IMG/VR virus record: IMGVR_UViG_3300047476_001402
Span: 1 to 64,000 of that record
Origin: a virus
Length of the DNA: 64,000 nt
Direction: 5' to 3' (one strand)
Program-made: the position numbers and the translations under genes
Notes under the pieces: model-generated
Database searches by the model: none
Seen by the model: the letters and a program-made list of their open reading frames with translations, nothing else
Told to the model about the DNA's origin: nothing
Shown: positions 1-8,267 of the stretch, piece by piece
Layout: each line of letters opens with the position of its first letter
How positions within the stretch are numbered: the first letter of the stretch is position 1

Positions 1-6
1 GGGTAT

Positions 7-117
7 TGGCGGGGCACCTTGGACTCGAACCAAGGAATTGCAACCGATTTCTTACCTATCTATATTCAGCAAAAAATCTTACTATAGATTTTGTGCAATT
101 TATCCACTTTACACCCC
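7..117 (-). tRNA. tRNA-like gene with unusual middle part
   Basis: On the minus strand a 7-bp acceptor stem (GGGGTGT with GTGCCCC, three G-U pairs) is followed by G73 and encoded CCA. The T-arm is perfect (CTTGG, loop TTCGAGT, CCAAG). The D region lacks a clear GG and the interval between D and T arms is about 65 nt, too long for a class I tRNA and without a clear 7-nt anticodon loop. The 5' end overlaps the last codons of the neighbouring membrane-protein gene. It may carry an insertion or be a tRNA mimic. Confidence 0.5.
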
Positions 118-300
118 AATAGGCCACATAAATACTGTGATAAGTCCCGAAAATAGGAATACTATACCACCACAATCAACACAATCATGGTAAAAGAATT
201 GTGCCTCTCTGGATGGGTTTTTATCAAACAACATAAAGAATTTACCATATATTGTCATCAACAAAGAGCACACCGTCAAAATCAAGAAAATAATATGCAT
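109..300 (-). CDS. Small membrane protein
   Basis: 63 aa with two hydrophobic segments (residues 1-18 and 42-60), so probably a two-pass inner-membrane protein. No family recognised. The stop codon lies inside the 5' end of the tRNA-like gene. It follows the zinc-ribbon gene by 3 nt in the same direction, suggesting one transcript. Confidence 0.55.
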   Translation of the reverse strand: MHIIFLILTVCSLLMTIYGKFFMLFDKNPSREAQFFYHDCVDCGGIVFLFSGLITVFMWPIGV

Positions 301-303
301 ATA

Positions 304-450
304 TTATTTCTTTGTTCCGCAAACAGTACATTTACGAGTGACGGTAGCTTTTGTTCCTCCGCCGATATTGTGGAGACGTTGACCGTTCCCATAGAGTTTG
401 TCCTGTGATTCGTGTTTGCAGGTACAAGGTAATGTTATTGTTTTTGCCAT
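304..450 (-). CDS. Small zinc-ribbon phage protein
   Basis: 48 aa beginning MAKTITLPC. Two Cys pairs (PCTC near the N terminus and KCTVCG near the C terminus) would bind one zinc. The layout, with a central YGNGQRLHN segment, matches a small protein common in tailed phages; function unknown. It sits 4 nt after the frameshifted gene at 455-608. Confidence 0.7.
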   Translation of the reverse strand: MAKTITLPCTCKHESQDKLYGNGQRLHNIGGGTKATVTRKCTVCGTKK

Positions 451-454
451 AAAT

Positions 455-608
455 TTATTCTAGGTCGATTTTATTATTTCGTGGTTTTCTTTCGTATTCC
501 GTTTTATCCTTTAAGCGATAGCCAGGAGGACAAACAGGTTTCCGAATATTTTTTTTTAATATCGGAGTCTCTTATAACTCCGACATGGTGAGTTTTCTTT
601 TTTGACAT
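455..608 (-). pseudogene. Small protein interrupted at a run of nine A
   Basis: The start MSKKKTHHVG runs to a run of nine A on the minus strand and then reads out of frame. The next frame continues with KPVCPPGYRLKDKTEYERKP and stops just before the zinc-ribbon gene. Removing one A joins both parts into a 50-aa basic protein. Either a sequencing error, a real mutation, or programmed slippage. Confidence 0.5.
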
Positions 609-611
609 TTT

Positions 612-785
612 TCAGTTCCATTTAGAATTAGCTTGCGTTTCTACAGCTAATCTATACCATTCAAAGTCGATGTCAAATACTTTGTTGGATGTTCCATCTA
701 TATAAAATGCAAATGTTTTAGGTCCACTGAAAAGAACCAACATTTTCTTTGCAAGAAATAGAAAGATAAACTGTGCTTGAGTCAT
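612..785 (-). CDS. Small hypothetical protein
   Basis: 57 aa beginning MTQAQFIFLF. Its ATG overlaps the TGA of the upstream membrane gene (ATGA), a typical coupled start. The N terminus is hydrophobic and the remainder polar. No recognised domain. Confidence 0.6.
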   Translation of the reverse strand: MTQAQFIFLFLAKKMLVLFSGPKTFAFYIDGTSNKVFDIDFEWYRLAVETQANSKWN

Positions 786-1072
786 TGTTCTTCAGGGAAT
801 GCACGCGCTTTGATTTCACGAAGTTCTTCGGTCCAACTATCATAATATTCAGCAATGGCACATATCATCCAAATTGGTCCGAAAGTTATGAATAGGAAAA
901 CCATTTCCATAGAATTCTTTTTATATACGGAGTATCGCTCGTCTATCAAGACTCCGAGGTAGCCTAATCCTGCCCAAATCCCCAAACACCATAAAACTAT
1001 TGCAAAAGGTCCAATGAAATTGAGGAAATAGTATGTCAGTGCGGAGATGATGATGGTTTTGATAGTATTCAT
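782..1072 (-). CDS. Small membrane protein, GP-motif family
   Basis: 96 aa with two or three hydrophobic stretches and a second transmembrane segment containing Gly-Pro (TFGPIW). It resembles the adjacent gene at 1069-1326 and the pair at 16647-17211, forming a small paralogous family. Start overlaps the upstream stop (ATGA). Function unknown. Confidence 0.65.
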   Translation of the reverse strand: MNTIKTIIISALTYYFLNFIGPFAIVLWCLGIWAGLGYLGVLIDERYSVYKKNSMEMVFLFITFGPIWMICAIAEYYDSWTEELREIKARAFPEEQ

Positions 1073-1326
1073 TTATTTAAAAATTTTTTAATGTCTTCAC
1101 AAATTTCATCATTATTCTGATGCATTGCAAACGCTAATTGTAGTGGTCCTGCAATAAGAGATATGATAAAATCTATCTTACACGATTCGTAGCCATATCT
1201 CTTATAGATACGTTCTCCTAAATATCCTAAACCTACCCAAATCGATAAGAAGATTGTGAATGGGCCTAGTAAATTCAGGACCAAATAAGTCGCAGCACTC
1301 AATAGGATAACTCTTGTATTAGTCAT
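1069..1326 (-). CDS. Small membrane protein, GP-motif family
   Basis: 85 aa, paralogue of the next gene: N-terminal transmembrane segment, GLGYLGE loop, second hydrophobic segment with GPLQ. Probably a two- or three-pass membrane protein. Function unknown. Confidence 0.65.
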   Translation of the reverse strand: MTNTRVILLSAATYLVLNLLGPFTIFLSIWVGLGYLGERIYKRYGYESCKIDFIISLIAGPLQLAFAMHQNNDEICEDIKKFLNK

Positions 1327-1329
1327 ATT

Positions 1330-1632
1330 TTAGAGAAAGAGTTGAACGATTTCCGAAATGATATTCAGAACAAACATGACTGGCATAAAGATAAAGGATG
1401 GAATCCATGCAAGGAAATACGGACACTCAGTTGTTTTACCTGCTACCACCAAAAACTGATTGATATTTGATTGTGTCCAGAATGCAAGAACCGATGCAAG
1501 TAAGATCCAAGGGATAAATACAATTGAGCATCCCAATCCCGCAGGGAGAAATGCAGCCAGAACGTAGCCGATTTCTTGCATATTTCTCTTAAATTTTGCG
1601 AGATTGTTGGAAATGATTTTGTCAATTTTCAT
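1330..1632 (-). CDS. Membrane protein
   Basis: 100 aa with hydrophobic segments at about residues 20-52 and 75-98 and a basic N terminus. Its start overlaps the stop of the deaminase gene (ATGA). Part of the minus-strand operon of small membrane proteins. No family recognised. Confidence 0.6.
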   Translation of the reverse strand: MKIDKIISNNLAKFKRNMQEIGYVLAAFLPAGLGCSIVFIPWILLASVLAFWTQSNINQFLVVAGKTTECPYFLAWIPSFIFMPVMFVLNIISEIVQLFL

Positions 1633-2024
1633 GTTGTATATTCTATTGATTTGAAGTTGAATGTATTAAGTAATGTTTCACAGTTTCTACAAGGCTTGGA
1701 AAGCATTGGTTCACAGTTCCTAGACAATCGCACATTAAACAGGGTTAGTCCAGTGAAATCTGAGTGTCCGAAGCGATTAATGAAAGCTTTAAGTGCTGCC
1801 GTCTCGGAGTGCTGTCCTGCAATATAACTTCCGGGATTGGAAGCTTTTACAGGGAGGTATTTTCCAAATTTATGATATGGATGTAATTTTTCGTAGGAAT
1901 TAACGCTAGTAATAAGTAGCTTATTCCTTCTCAAAATAAAAGAGAAATGTAATGAATTACCAGTACGTAGATCCTGTAAAGACCTTGCAATATCTATTAG
2001 ACGCTGTTTCCTATATTGGTTCAT
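1629..2024 (-). CDS. Cytidine-deaminase-fold protein
   Basis: 131 aa from the ATG that overlaps the upstream TGA (TGATG); a longer start at 2051 would overlap the upstream gene more. It has the zinc-deaminase pattern: HSETAAL (His-x-Glu) at about residue 73 and PCRNCETLL (PCxxC) near 110. The family deaminates cytidine or related bases or nucleotides; the substrate is not clear. It could serve nucleotide metabolism or base modification. Confidence 0.65.
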   Translation of the reverse strand: MNQYRKQRLIDIARSLQDLRTGNSLHFSFILRRNKLLITSVNSYEKLHPYHKFGKYLPVKASNPGSYIAGQHSETAALKAFINRFGHSDFTGLTLFNVRLSRNCEPMLSKPCRNCETLLNTFNFKSIEYTT

Positions 2025-2149
2025 CAGTCTCCCCAAAAATACCAAAAACAAAAAGTCAGGAAAACCACAATAACTAAAAGTATTATACCAAGTGTAAAGA
2101 ATCCTACAGCAGCATTCTTAAGCACATATAAAGTTATTGAAGTTTTCAT
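2024..2149 (-). CDS. Tiny membrane protein
   Basis: 41 aa with one long hydrophobic helix (residues 13-38). Overlaps both neighbours by 1-4 nt, so it belongs to the same operon. Function unknown. Confidence 0.55.
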   Translation of the reverse strand: MKTSITLYVLKNAAVGFFTLGIILLVIVVFLTFCFWYFWGD

Positions 2150-2298
2150 TTTACAGAATTATATCCCATCATGTAGTAAGGGCAAGCAGGGAATTCGGCA
2201 GGCTCTTGATATTGTGCTGCCCACATTCCCTCTTTTTGCATCCGTGCAATATACTCTGGGGATACTTCGATTTCAGTTAATGGTGTTTTTTCTTCCAT
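2146..2298 (-). CDS. Small hypothetical protein
   Basis: 50 aa, acidic N terminus (MEEKTPLTEIEVS) and a Tyr/Met-rich C terminus. Its stop overlaps the next start (ATGA). No recognised domain. Confidence 0.55.
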   Translation of the reverse strand: MEEKTPLTEIEVSPEYIARMQKEGMWAAQYQEPAEFPACPYYMMGYNSVK

Positions 2299-2303
2299 AA
2301 ATA

Positions 2304-2444
2304 TTAATCGGGTTTATCAAGTTTTGATTGCAAATATGCGATTTCTTTTTGGATTCGTAGTCTTTCAAGTTCTTTATTTTCTTCTGCTTTTAGCTTTGCC
2401 TCTCGGTCGAGTTCTGCCTGTTTTTCGGAAATGAGAATTCCCAT
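2304..2444 (-). CDS. Small coiled-coil protein
   Basis: 46 aa, highly charged heptad-like sequence rich in Glu, Lys and Leu (residues 8-42), so probably one coiled-coil helix. Co-directional with its neighbours. Function unknown. Confidence 0.5.
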   Translation of the reverse strand: MGILISEKQAELDREAKLKAEENKELERLRIQKEIAYLQSKLDKPD

Positions 2445-2464
2445 TAGTATACGAATTATATTAG

Positions 2465-2824
2465 CTATTCAGCCTTAGTCAAGGCACATTTATCAAAAAA
2501 TGTGCGGCTACCTTCTATACCATAACCTGTTCTAAAGTTTTCATCTGGAAACCTCCGATAAATAGTTGATAGTAGCATTTTTCCATAACCTTTTAATCGG
2601 TATTCCGGTTTGATAAATACTCCACAATTAGGCCAACCATCTTGCTTTTTAATAAAGCATCCAACTGGAACATCCCCGTCATAGACTATTCCAATTAATG
2701 TTATATTTGCTCGTTTAAGCCAATGTAGAAATGACCAGCCCTCTACGTACAACTTATGAATTATACAGATATGTTTTGCATATTCAAGTCTTCTAGGGGT
2801 GGAAAATGTTCTTACTTTTCTCAT
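2465..2824 (-). CDS. GNAT-family acetyltransferase
   Basis: 119 aa. Residues 70-100 hold the acetyl-CoA loop of GNAT enzymes: GVFIKPEYRLKGYGKML, with RxxGxG for pyrophosphate binding followed by a helix. At 119 aa it is short for the family. First gene of the minus operon, directly downstream of a consensus promoter. Substrate unknown. Confidence 0.65.
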   Translation of the reverse strand: MRKVRTFSTPRRLEYAKHICIIHKLYVEGWSFLHWLKRANITLIGIVYDGDVPVGCFIKKQDGWPNCGVFIKPEYRLKGYGKMLLSTIYRRFPDENFRTGYGIEGSRTFFDKCALTKAE

Positions 2825-2830
2825 TAATCT

Positions 2831-2858
2831 ATAGTACTACAGTTTTTATCATTGTCAA
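2831..2858 (-). promoter_or_regulatory. Sigma-70-like promoter, near-leaderless
   Basis: Minus strand -35 TTGACA (2853-2858), 16-nt spacer, -10 TACTAT (2831-2836), then only 6 nt to the ATG at 2824. Drives the operon 2824 to about 109. Confidence 0.7.
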
Positions 2859-2910
2859 CCAGAATGTCCAATATAAAAAGGAAAATTTACTAGTATTATT
2901 AGGATGGTCA

Positions 2911-2918
2911 TATAAATA
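2911..2918 (+). promoter_or_regulatory. T4-late-like promoter box TATAAATA
   Basis: TATAAATA five nt before the ATG of the HNH endonuclease gene. Same box and spac­ing class as at 10005, 37925, 43748 and 59874. Confidence 0.5.
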
Positions 2919-2923
2919 CTTAT

Positions 2924-3739
2924 ATGAGAAATCGTACTCCTAAAATACCAAATGATATTCTTATCGAAGAATATACAATTAATATGTTATCTATTTCACA
3001 AATAGCGGAAAAATATAAAGTCCCTCATAGAAGTGTGAGGAGACGGTTACATATTTTAAAAATTCCAATCAGATATGATATCATACCAATAACATTATCG
3101 AAAGAGTTATTAGAAGAAGAGTATATTACGAATAACTTATCTACAACAAAAATCGCAGAAAAATATAACATAAGTTCTTCTAGTGTGTACAATAAATTAA
3201 GTAAATATAAAATTCCTATAAAAGAACAATGTATAGATTTAATTGGGGAGACGTTTGGTGATTTAACTGTTTTAGAAAAAACTAAAAATAAATATAAAAC
3301 GAAAAGTGCTGCATGGTTATGTAAATGCAAATGTGGAAATATAATAAACGCTACCTCAATCAGCCTAAGACAGGGACATACTCGAAGTTGTGGATGTAGT
3401 TGGAAGACTGCTTACGAAGATATACCCGGAAGTTATATAACCAGTTTAAAGCATGGTGCTAGAATAAGAGACTTTGAATTTTCAGTTTCTAATGAAGACT
3501 TGTGGAATTTATTTTTAAAACAGAATAAAAAATGTGCATTAAGTGGTTTAGAATTGGTTTTCTACACAGTTCGCTCTAAATTTCAAACAGCATCACTAGA
3601 TAGAATCGATCCTTCCAAAGGATATATAAAAGAAAATATACAATGGGTTCATAAAGACGTAAATAGAATTAAAATGGATCTTTCGGAGGATCGCTTTTTA
3701 TCTTTAGTGAAGTCTATTTATGAATACAGAAATATCTAG
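2924..3739 (+). CDS. HNH homing endonuclease with HTH repeats
   Basis: 271 aa. Residues 5-50 and 60-98 hold two similar helix-turn-helix repeats (IAEKYKVP, IAEKYNIS). Then comes a segment typical of phage HNH proteins (GETFGDLTVLEK) with Cys pairs CKCKCG and SCGC, and an HNH nuclease at about 195-255 (CALSGLELV, LDRIDPSKGY, NIQWVH). It is a lone plus-strand gene between two minus-strand operons, as expected for a mobile free-standing homing endonuclease. Its end overlaps the coaE-like gene by 4 nt on the opposite strand. Confidence 0.8.
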   Translation: MRNRTPKIPNDILIEEYTINMLSISQIAEKYKVPHRSVRRRLHILKIPIRYDIIPITLSKELLEEEYITNNLSTTKIAEKYNISSSSVYNKLSKYKIPIKEQCIDLIGETFGDLTVLEKTKNKYKTKSAAWLCKCKCGNIINATSISLRQGHTRSCGCSWKTAYEDIPGSYITSLKHGARIRDFEFSVSNEDLWNLFLKQNKKCALSGLELVFYTVRSKFQTASLDRIDPSKGYIKENIQWVHKDVNRIKMDLSEDRFLSLVKSIYEYRNI

Positions 3740-4317
3740 TGTCCATTACCATATTCTTCACTATATTTTGTGTAAATTTCGTTGCGTATTTCTTCGGCAC
3801 GATTCAACAGATCATACTCTGTCCCGTTATTATCAACCACAAAAGTAGCTTTGTCAATATAATCCTTGTCAGGAATTTGCATTCCTAGCCGACTACGAAT
3901 CACAGAATTTCTCATACCTCGAAGACCCTCTAAGCGAGAGAATCGCGTTGGCGTATCAACAGTAACCACAACTATCAAATCACAGATACTATCAAATCCT
4001 TCTTCGAATAATAGTGCTGATTCTAAAATAGTATGCTGGAAAGTCTCAAGAACTAATTTCGGTTTAATAAATTCATCAATCCGAGTTTTCAACCCTTCGG
4101 TCTTAAAATAGTTATATTTAAGAAATTCGAGATAATTGGTTTCAGAAGAGTTAAAACCGAAACCTCTACAAATCTTCTCGATGTCCTTTCGATATTCAAA
4201 GCATTTTACCTTTGCAAATACATCCATGTCGATATATTTCCAGTCCATTGTTGCTGCAAAGATTTTAGCAAATGTAGATTTACCACTTCCAATATTTCCT
4301 GTAATTCCGATGATCAT
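3736..4317 (-). CDS. coaE: Dephospho-CoA-kinase-like P-loop kinase
   Basis: 193 aa from the ATG that overlaps the upstream TGA (ATGA). Starts MIIGITGNIGSGKST with a perfect Walker A, followed by YIDMDVFAK as in CoaE/dNMP kinases, and a lid region RLEGLRGMRNSVIRSR. CoaE makes the last step of coenzyme A synthesis. A deoxynucleotide kinase of the same fold is the main alternative. No other CoA gene is nearby. Confidence 0.6.
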   Translation of the reverse strand: MIIGITGNIGSGKSTFAKIFAATMDWKYIDMDVFAKVKCFEYRKDIEKICRGFGFNSSETNYLEFLKYNYFKTEGLKTRIDEFIKPKLVLETFQHTILESALLFEEGFDSICDLIVVVTVDTPTRFSRLEGLRGMRNSVIRSRLGMQIPDKDYIDKATFVVDNNGTEYDLLNRAEEIRNEIYTKYSEEYGNGH

Positions 4318-4502
4318 AGATCTTCTTTTTGATTTTCCTGAATATTCAACTCTTTCCTCTTCTCTATAGCCCATTTACACCAATCATAATGACCACTCAA
4401 GCGTCCATTAATCTCTGGATCGCTTCTGCCGCAAGAACAGCAACAATAATACGGATTACCATTGCCTATTGGCTCATTAGGATATGTATAATACCCATTC
4501 AT
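4314..4502 (-). CDS. Cys-rich small protein
   Basis: 62 aa with CCCSCG at about residue 19 and a lone Cys with His near 42 (HYDWCKW), which could bind zinc. Stop overlaps the coaE-like start. Unknown function. Confidence 0.55.
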   Translation of the reverse strand: MNGYYTYPNEPIGNGNPYYCCCSCGRSDPEINGRLSGHYDWCKWAIEKRKELNIQENQKEDL

Positions 4503-4511
4503 AAAAATGTT

Positions 4512-4931
4512 TCATTTTACTCGATACACTCTCTTGTTTTTATAATCCTTCAAAGATAACTCGTTTCTATATTCCTTAGGCCAAGTTCCGACAATACCAG
4601 CAATTCGGCATCGCCTCCATTGACGCAGAATATGTAGCCTATTTCTATATTTCCTTTTTCCAAAAACTCTTTCTCTATGATTATTAGAAATCTCTTGCAT
4701 TCTATTTTCGTCTTTCGTCATACGAATGGCAAGTTTCGCATCTTTAAGAGATGTGAACATGTCATCAAGATAAACTGAATGACCGATGGGTTCATCAATA
4801 TCTACAAGACAATTATATTTTCCAAATCCGCCATCCACATCTGTCACTCTAACAGGAATAGCAAATGAACAATATTCGGGGACATACCAGTATGTTCTAG
4901 TTGGAATCTTTTTGTTCGTATCGGCGTTCAT
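4512..4931 (-). CDS. Hypothetical protein
   Basis: 139 aa, soluble, basic C-terminal half (RKYRNRLHILRQWRRCR) that could bind nucleic acid. Start overlaps the upstream gene by about 35 nt. No family recognised. Confidence 0.5.
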   Translation of the reverse strand: MNADTNKKIPTRTYWYVPEYCSFAIPVRVTDVDGGFGKYNCLVDIDEPIGHSVYLDDMFTSLKDAKLAIRMTKDENRMQEISNNHRERVFGKRKYRNRLHILRQWRRCRIAGIVGTWPKEYRNELSLKDYKNKRVYRVK

Positions 4932-5127
4932 ATAAAATATGTTTATTAATAAGGGTTCGGGTAGCTGTTACTCTTCCAGCTTTACCGTTTTGACCCTTAA
5001 CCCATTCTCCGTCAATCAAAACTTCCACAAAAATATCACCACCTGGAGTAATACATAATGCAACATTATCAATTCGCATTCTACTAATGCGCCATTCTCT
5101 GTACAAAATTTGAATAATTTTTTTCAT
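4897..5127 (-). CDS. Hypothetical protein
   Basis: 76 aa starting MKKIIQILYREW; this ATG is chosen because it overlaps the stop of the tiny upstream ORF (TAATG). Mixed alpha/beta, no motif recognised. Confidence 0.5.
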   Translation of the reverse strand: MKKIIQILYREWRISRMRIDNVALCITPGGDIFVEVLIDGEWVKGQNGKAGRVTATRTLINKHILYERRYEQKDSN

Positions 5128-5216
5128 TATGTGCAAGATGAATCGAGTTTACAATATGAACGAGTATGACTAATTTCATCCATGGTGAGTGTATCACAAT
5201 AGAATTGATGTGTCAT
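5127..5216 (-). CDS. 29-aa Cys-containing mini-protein
   Basis: MTHQFYCDTL start; three Cys residues in 29 aa. Its TAA overlaps the next ATG (TAATG) and its start overlaps the upstream gene by about 20 nt, consistent with translational coupling. Short, so weakly supported. Confidence 0.4.
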   Translation of the reverse strand: MTHQFYCDTLTMDEISHTRSYCKLDSSCT

Positions 5217-5997
5217 ATTGCCGCTCACGATCATAACAAGGACCGTCATAATGAAATCTCATTTTAGGCTTACTGAAAAACTTCGGTGCGCCTTTTACTC
5301 GACTTTTTACACACATAGTCTCCTGCCATTCTTTCATCTTGGCAATGATTTGATCATCGGACCATGCATTTCTTTCACTCTTACGTTCTAGGCGATAATT
5401 TTTTTCCCAATCAGACATTCTATCGAAATCATCCATACAATTCATTCGAATGTGGCAATCAGGAACCATCATCTCGAAATCTCCATACCCTTCTCCAACA
5501 AACACACTAAGCCATACATTCGTATTTTCTCTACGAGATTCGCCCCTCCATAGATCTTTTCCACCTGCAAAGGATACATTACAATAGTATGCCTCTGGTT
5601 TAATTTGTGTATAATCGCTGAAAACTTGAGGCCAAACTCCAAGATTAATAGAACCTAAGTATCTCATATATTTTCCTGTTCGAATATCTTTTGGCCAATA
5701 AAATTTAAAGTCCTTTTCCCAATTCGAATCATTAATTGTCGCATATCGCCCACCAATGAAAGAAGGGGATATAAATCCTGAATCATAAAATCCACCAAAT
5801 CCCTGATCTTCATCTACGTATGAAGATTCTAGACCATATGCCAAATATCGGTATGATGTCTGTTTGGCGGCGGCTAGATACTTTTCATAGAATTCTGCAT
5901 GTTCTGGTGTATCACCAGTCTTGCCTGCGATTTTTCGTGGAAGTAGATTAGGATTATGGAGACGACGTTGTAGGTCGGTATTTAATTTTTGTTTCAT
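5194..5997 (-). CDS. Hypothetical protein, 267 aa
   Basis: Soluble, rich in Tyr, Trp and Arg, with aromatic/glycine patches (GFGGFYDSG near residue 67; EGYGDFEM near 168). No signal peptide or transmembrane helix. Not recognised. Member of the 3.7-8.2 kb minus operon. Confidence 0.6.
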   Translation of the reverse strand: MKQKLNTDLQRRLHNPNLLPRKIAGKTGDTPEHAEFYEKYLAAAKQTSYRYLAYGLESSYVDEDQGFGGFYDSGFISPSFIGGRYATINDSNWEKDFKFYWPKDIRTGKYMRYLGSINLGVWPQVFSDYTQIKPEAYYCNVSFAGGKDLWRGESRRENTNVWLSVFVGEGYGDFEMMVPDCHIRMNCMDDFDRMSDWEKNYRLERKSERNAWSDDQIIAKMKEWQETMCVKSRVKGAPKFFSKPKMRFHYDGPCYDRERQYDTSILL

Positions 5998-6008
5998 AGT
6001 TGTAATGT

Positions 6009-6296
6009 CTATATTGTAATCGAAAGCCGATTAATTGCTTCTCTGCCACCACAATTGCCGTATATAATACGTTCATTATTATGATCCCACATATATTTGA
6101 AAGTATTCAGAAACCAAAGTATAACTTTGGAGATTTCAGAATCTTCTTCGAGTTTTTTAGCAGAACGTGCTAACCAACAAACACCATATGCAGCATGTGC
6201 TACAGGTTCGCCACTATAAAGCAATGTTCGAACTTCATTGCTAGAGTATATTACTTCTGTAAATGGAAATTGCTTTATTTTATCTATTCTAAACAT
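6009..6296 (-). CDS. Hypothetical protein, 95 aa
   Basis: Compact soluble protein with a central hydrophobic helix. Close spacing to both neighbours. Not recognised. Confidence 0.5.
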   Translation of the reverse strand: MFRIDKIKQFPFTEVIYSSNEVRTLLYSGEPVAHAAYGVCWLARSAKKLEEDSEISKVILWFLNTFKYMWDHNNERIIYGNCGGREAINRLSITI

Positions 6297-6302
6297 ATAT
6301 CT

Positions 6303-6815
6303 TCATTTATATAAATTTTTCATATCAATATACCATTGAGGTGCAGGGCGAGACTTATTCCACTGCGCAAATGGTTTGTCAAATACATAAAAGTAACGAT
6401 ATTGCATAATAGTTGGTTGCCTATCGAAATTGACAATACGTTGCCGACAAATGGCATCATCTTCGATTGCAGGGGAAAAGTCGGTTAATCCAGTATGTCG
6501 AAATCGTAGCTCGCTTGAATTATCCATACACCACTCAATAACTTTTTGAGATTTATGAATTTTACCATATCGACGAGTGTATTCAGATGCAATTTCTACC
6601 GCATGTTCTAAAAGCCATTCAAAATTATCTCGACTATGCCGCGCCCAAATAGTACTTGGATGATTTTCATGTGTACGTTTATAAGGTGCATGAATACCTT
6701 GTAAATGGTAATTAGTACATAAGATTTGGGCGCTTTCCAGCAGCATTTTCATATGTTTGTCACATAATGATTGTGCTGAAATTATAGGGCATTGATCAAC
6801 TGAAAAGATATTCAT
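6303..6815 (-). CDS. Conserved phage CDKH-motif protein
   Basis: 170 aa. The N terminus (MNIFSVDQCP, then SLCDKHMKMLLESAQ), the YKRTHENHP segment, WARHSRDNFEWL and the EYTRRYGKIHKS segment follow the pattern of a protein family widespread in tailed phages. The conserved Cys/His/Asp residues suggest an enzyme, but I know no proven function. Confidence 0.65.
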   Translation of the reverse strand: MNIFSVDQCPIISAQSLCDKHMKMLLESAQILCTNYHLQGIHAPYKRTHENHPSTIWARHSRDNFEWLLEHAVEIASEYTRRYGKIHKSQKVIEWCMDNSSELRFRHTGLTDFSPAIEDDAICRQRIVNFDRQPTIMQYRYFYVFDKPFAQWNKSRPAPQWYIDMKNLYK

Positions 6816-6849
6816 TTACTTCTGTAGCATATCTAGAACTTCCATCATG

Positions 6850-7056
6850 TCAATCCCTGATATGAAGTATAACACCTGTTTTCGGTGGTTCATAAAAAGG
6901 ACTATCATCCGAATCTGTGTGGGTGATTTCTGATCTTTCGGGACAATAAAATTGATCTCTTTTTTCGTAGTATATCCAAAAATCCGTATCTGGAGGAAAT
7001 GATTGTAAATATTTGATAAGTTCTCCGACAGTAATAATATAGTTATCTTCGGGCAT
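6850..7056 (-). CDS. Hypothetical protein, 68 aa
   Basis: Small acidic protein (NYIITVGELIKYLQSFPPD start) resembling small phage proteins of unknown role. Separated by 3 nt from the phosphatase gene. Confidence 0.55.
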   Translation of the reverse strand: MPEDNYIITVGELIKYLQSFPPDTDFWIYYEKRDQFYCPERSEITHTDSDDSPFYEPPKTGVILHIRD

Positions 7057-7059
7057 AAT

Positions 7060-7725
7060 TTAATGTCTTTTTCTTAGTTCTGTTTTAAGTTCGTAACGAT
7101 TGATCTTATCATCAAATTTCAAATGATGATACTCACAATTTCTCGGAGTTGCAAGTGATTCCATCGCTTCAATAGAAAGATTTAACAATTTCATGAGAAG
7201 AATTTTCATTGTAAATCCGTGGGTGAAAATGTAAACATTTGAAGTATAATGGTGACTATTTTCCATCTCCATCAAAAATAGAGAAACCCTCTGATACACG
7301 TCAGCACCGCTCTCGCCATTAGGATAACGATAATAGAACATACCATATTCCAGGCGTTCTTTTTCAGTGGAATAATTATAACCTTCTCCTAATTTCTGCC
7401 CCCATTCCTGCTCACGAATAAGAGGACTTTCATGAAGATTGTCCATATATTCATGAAGATTACGTATCAATCCGCCATCGGCATAGTTCTTTACAAACTC
7501 TTGATATGTTTGACGTGTTCGTAAAAACGGTGAGACATATACATGATTTCCAAATGGTAAATCGAGCAACCCCTTCTCATTTAGGCTATGAACCAATTCT
7601 TTAACCTGTATTCTACCTTGTTCAGTTATAGCAAGTCTATGGTCGGGAATAGTTTTTAAAACATCTTTATCAGCATTCGCTTCCGACTGTGCATGGCGAA
7701 TCAAAATAATATTATTCGGTTTCAT
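7060..7725 (-). CDS. Histidine phosphatase superfamily protein
   Basis: 221 aa. RHAQSEAN at residues 10-17 is the catalytic RHG-type motif (RHxxS/TxxN), followed by SPFLRTRQT with the second Arg. FTHGFTMKIL near 170 supplies the second catalytic His, and GESGADVYQR lies between. The family removes phosphate from sugars, nucleotides or proteins through phospho-His. Substrate unknown. Confidence 0.8.
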   Translation of the reverse strand: MKPNNIILIRHAQSEANADKDVLKTIPDHRLAITEQGRIQVKELVHSLNEKGLLDLPFGNHVYVSPFLRTRQTYQEFVKNYADGGLIRNLHEYMDNLHESPLIREQEWGQKLGEGYNYSTEKERLEYGMFYYRYPNGESGADVYQRVSLFLMEMENSHHYTSNVYIFTHGFTMKILLMKLLNLSIEAMESLATPRNCEYHHLKFDDKINRYELKTELRKRH

Positions 7726-8162
7726 TTTATAACGATATTAACACTCTCTACCCATTTGTAAAGTTCATTCTTTATCGCCTCTTCAATATTAATATTCGGA
7801 TCAATGGTAGGAGGATGTGTCCGTTGTGCAATTAAATAATATTCTCCAGAATTAGTAAATTGTTTATAAGGATCATATTTTTTTGCAATTGCCTGAAACT
7901 GCACGTCCAATTCATTATAATCCCATGAATCTTCATGATAATCATGTAAATCACAGAATACCCTTTCCTCTTTTAGGATTTGAGAACGAAAAACCTCAAA
8001 CCATAAATGTCCCCAAGTATCAGATTCATCATTTCTGCGGGATTCATAATAAAATGAATAAGTTAATTTGTTATCAGCATAAGAACTTGACCAACAAAAT
8101 TCATAAATCTTCATTAAAGTTTCAGAAACTTTATAATAAATTCGAACAGGTTTTAAATACAT
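7722..8162 (-). CDS. Hypothetical protein, 146 aa
   Basis: Soluble, no recognised motif. Its stop overlaps the phosphatase start. First gene of the minus operon, facing the divergent plus-strand operon. Confidence 0.5.
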   Translation of the reverse strand: MYLKPVRIYYKVSETLMKIYEFCWSSSYADNKLTYSFYYESRRNDESDTWGHLWFEVFRSQILKEERVFCDLHDYHEDSWDYNELDVQFQAIAKKYDPYKQFTNSGEYYLIAQRTHPPTIDPNINIEEAIKNELYKWVESVNIVIK

Positions 8163-8231
8163 AATTTTTCATTTTTGTCGTTGTGTTACGACAGTGTAAA
8201 GGAAGAATTCGCAGAATGCAAGAAAAATCGT

Positions 8232-8259
8232 TTGATCATTTTAGGTTTACCAGTATTTT
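8232..8259 (+). promoter_or_regulatory. Probable promoter of the long plus-strand block
   Basis: TTGATC, 16-nt spacer, TATTTT, then 8 nt to the ATG at 8268, the same geometry as the better promoters in this genome. Confidence 0.45.
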
Positions 8260-8267
8260 ACATTATC

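Noticed and set aside
187-408. Plus-strand 73-aa ORF
   Set aside because: Antisense to the minus-strand genes at 109-300 and 304-450, which have better composition and family features.
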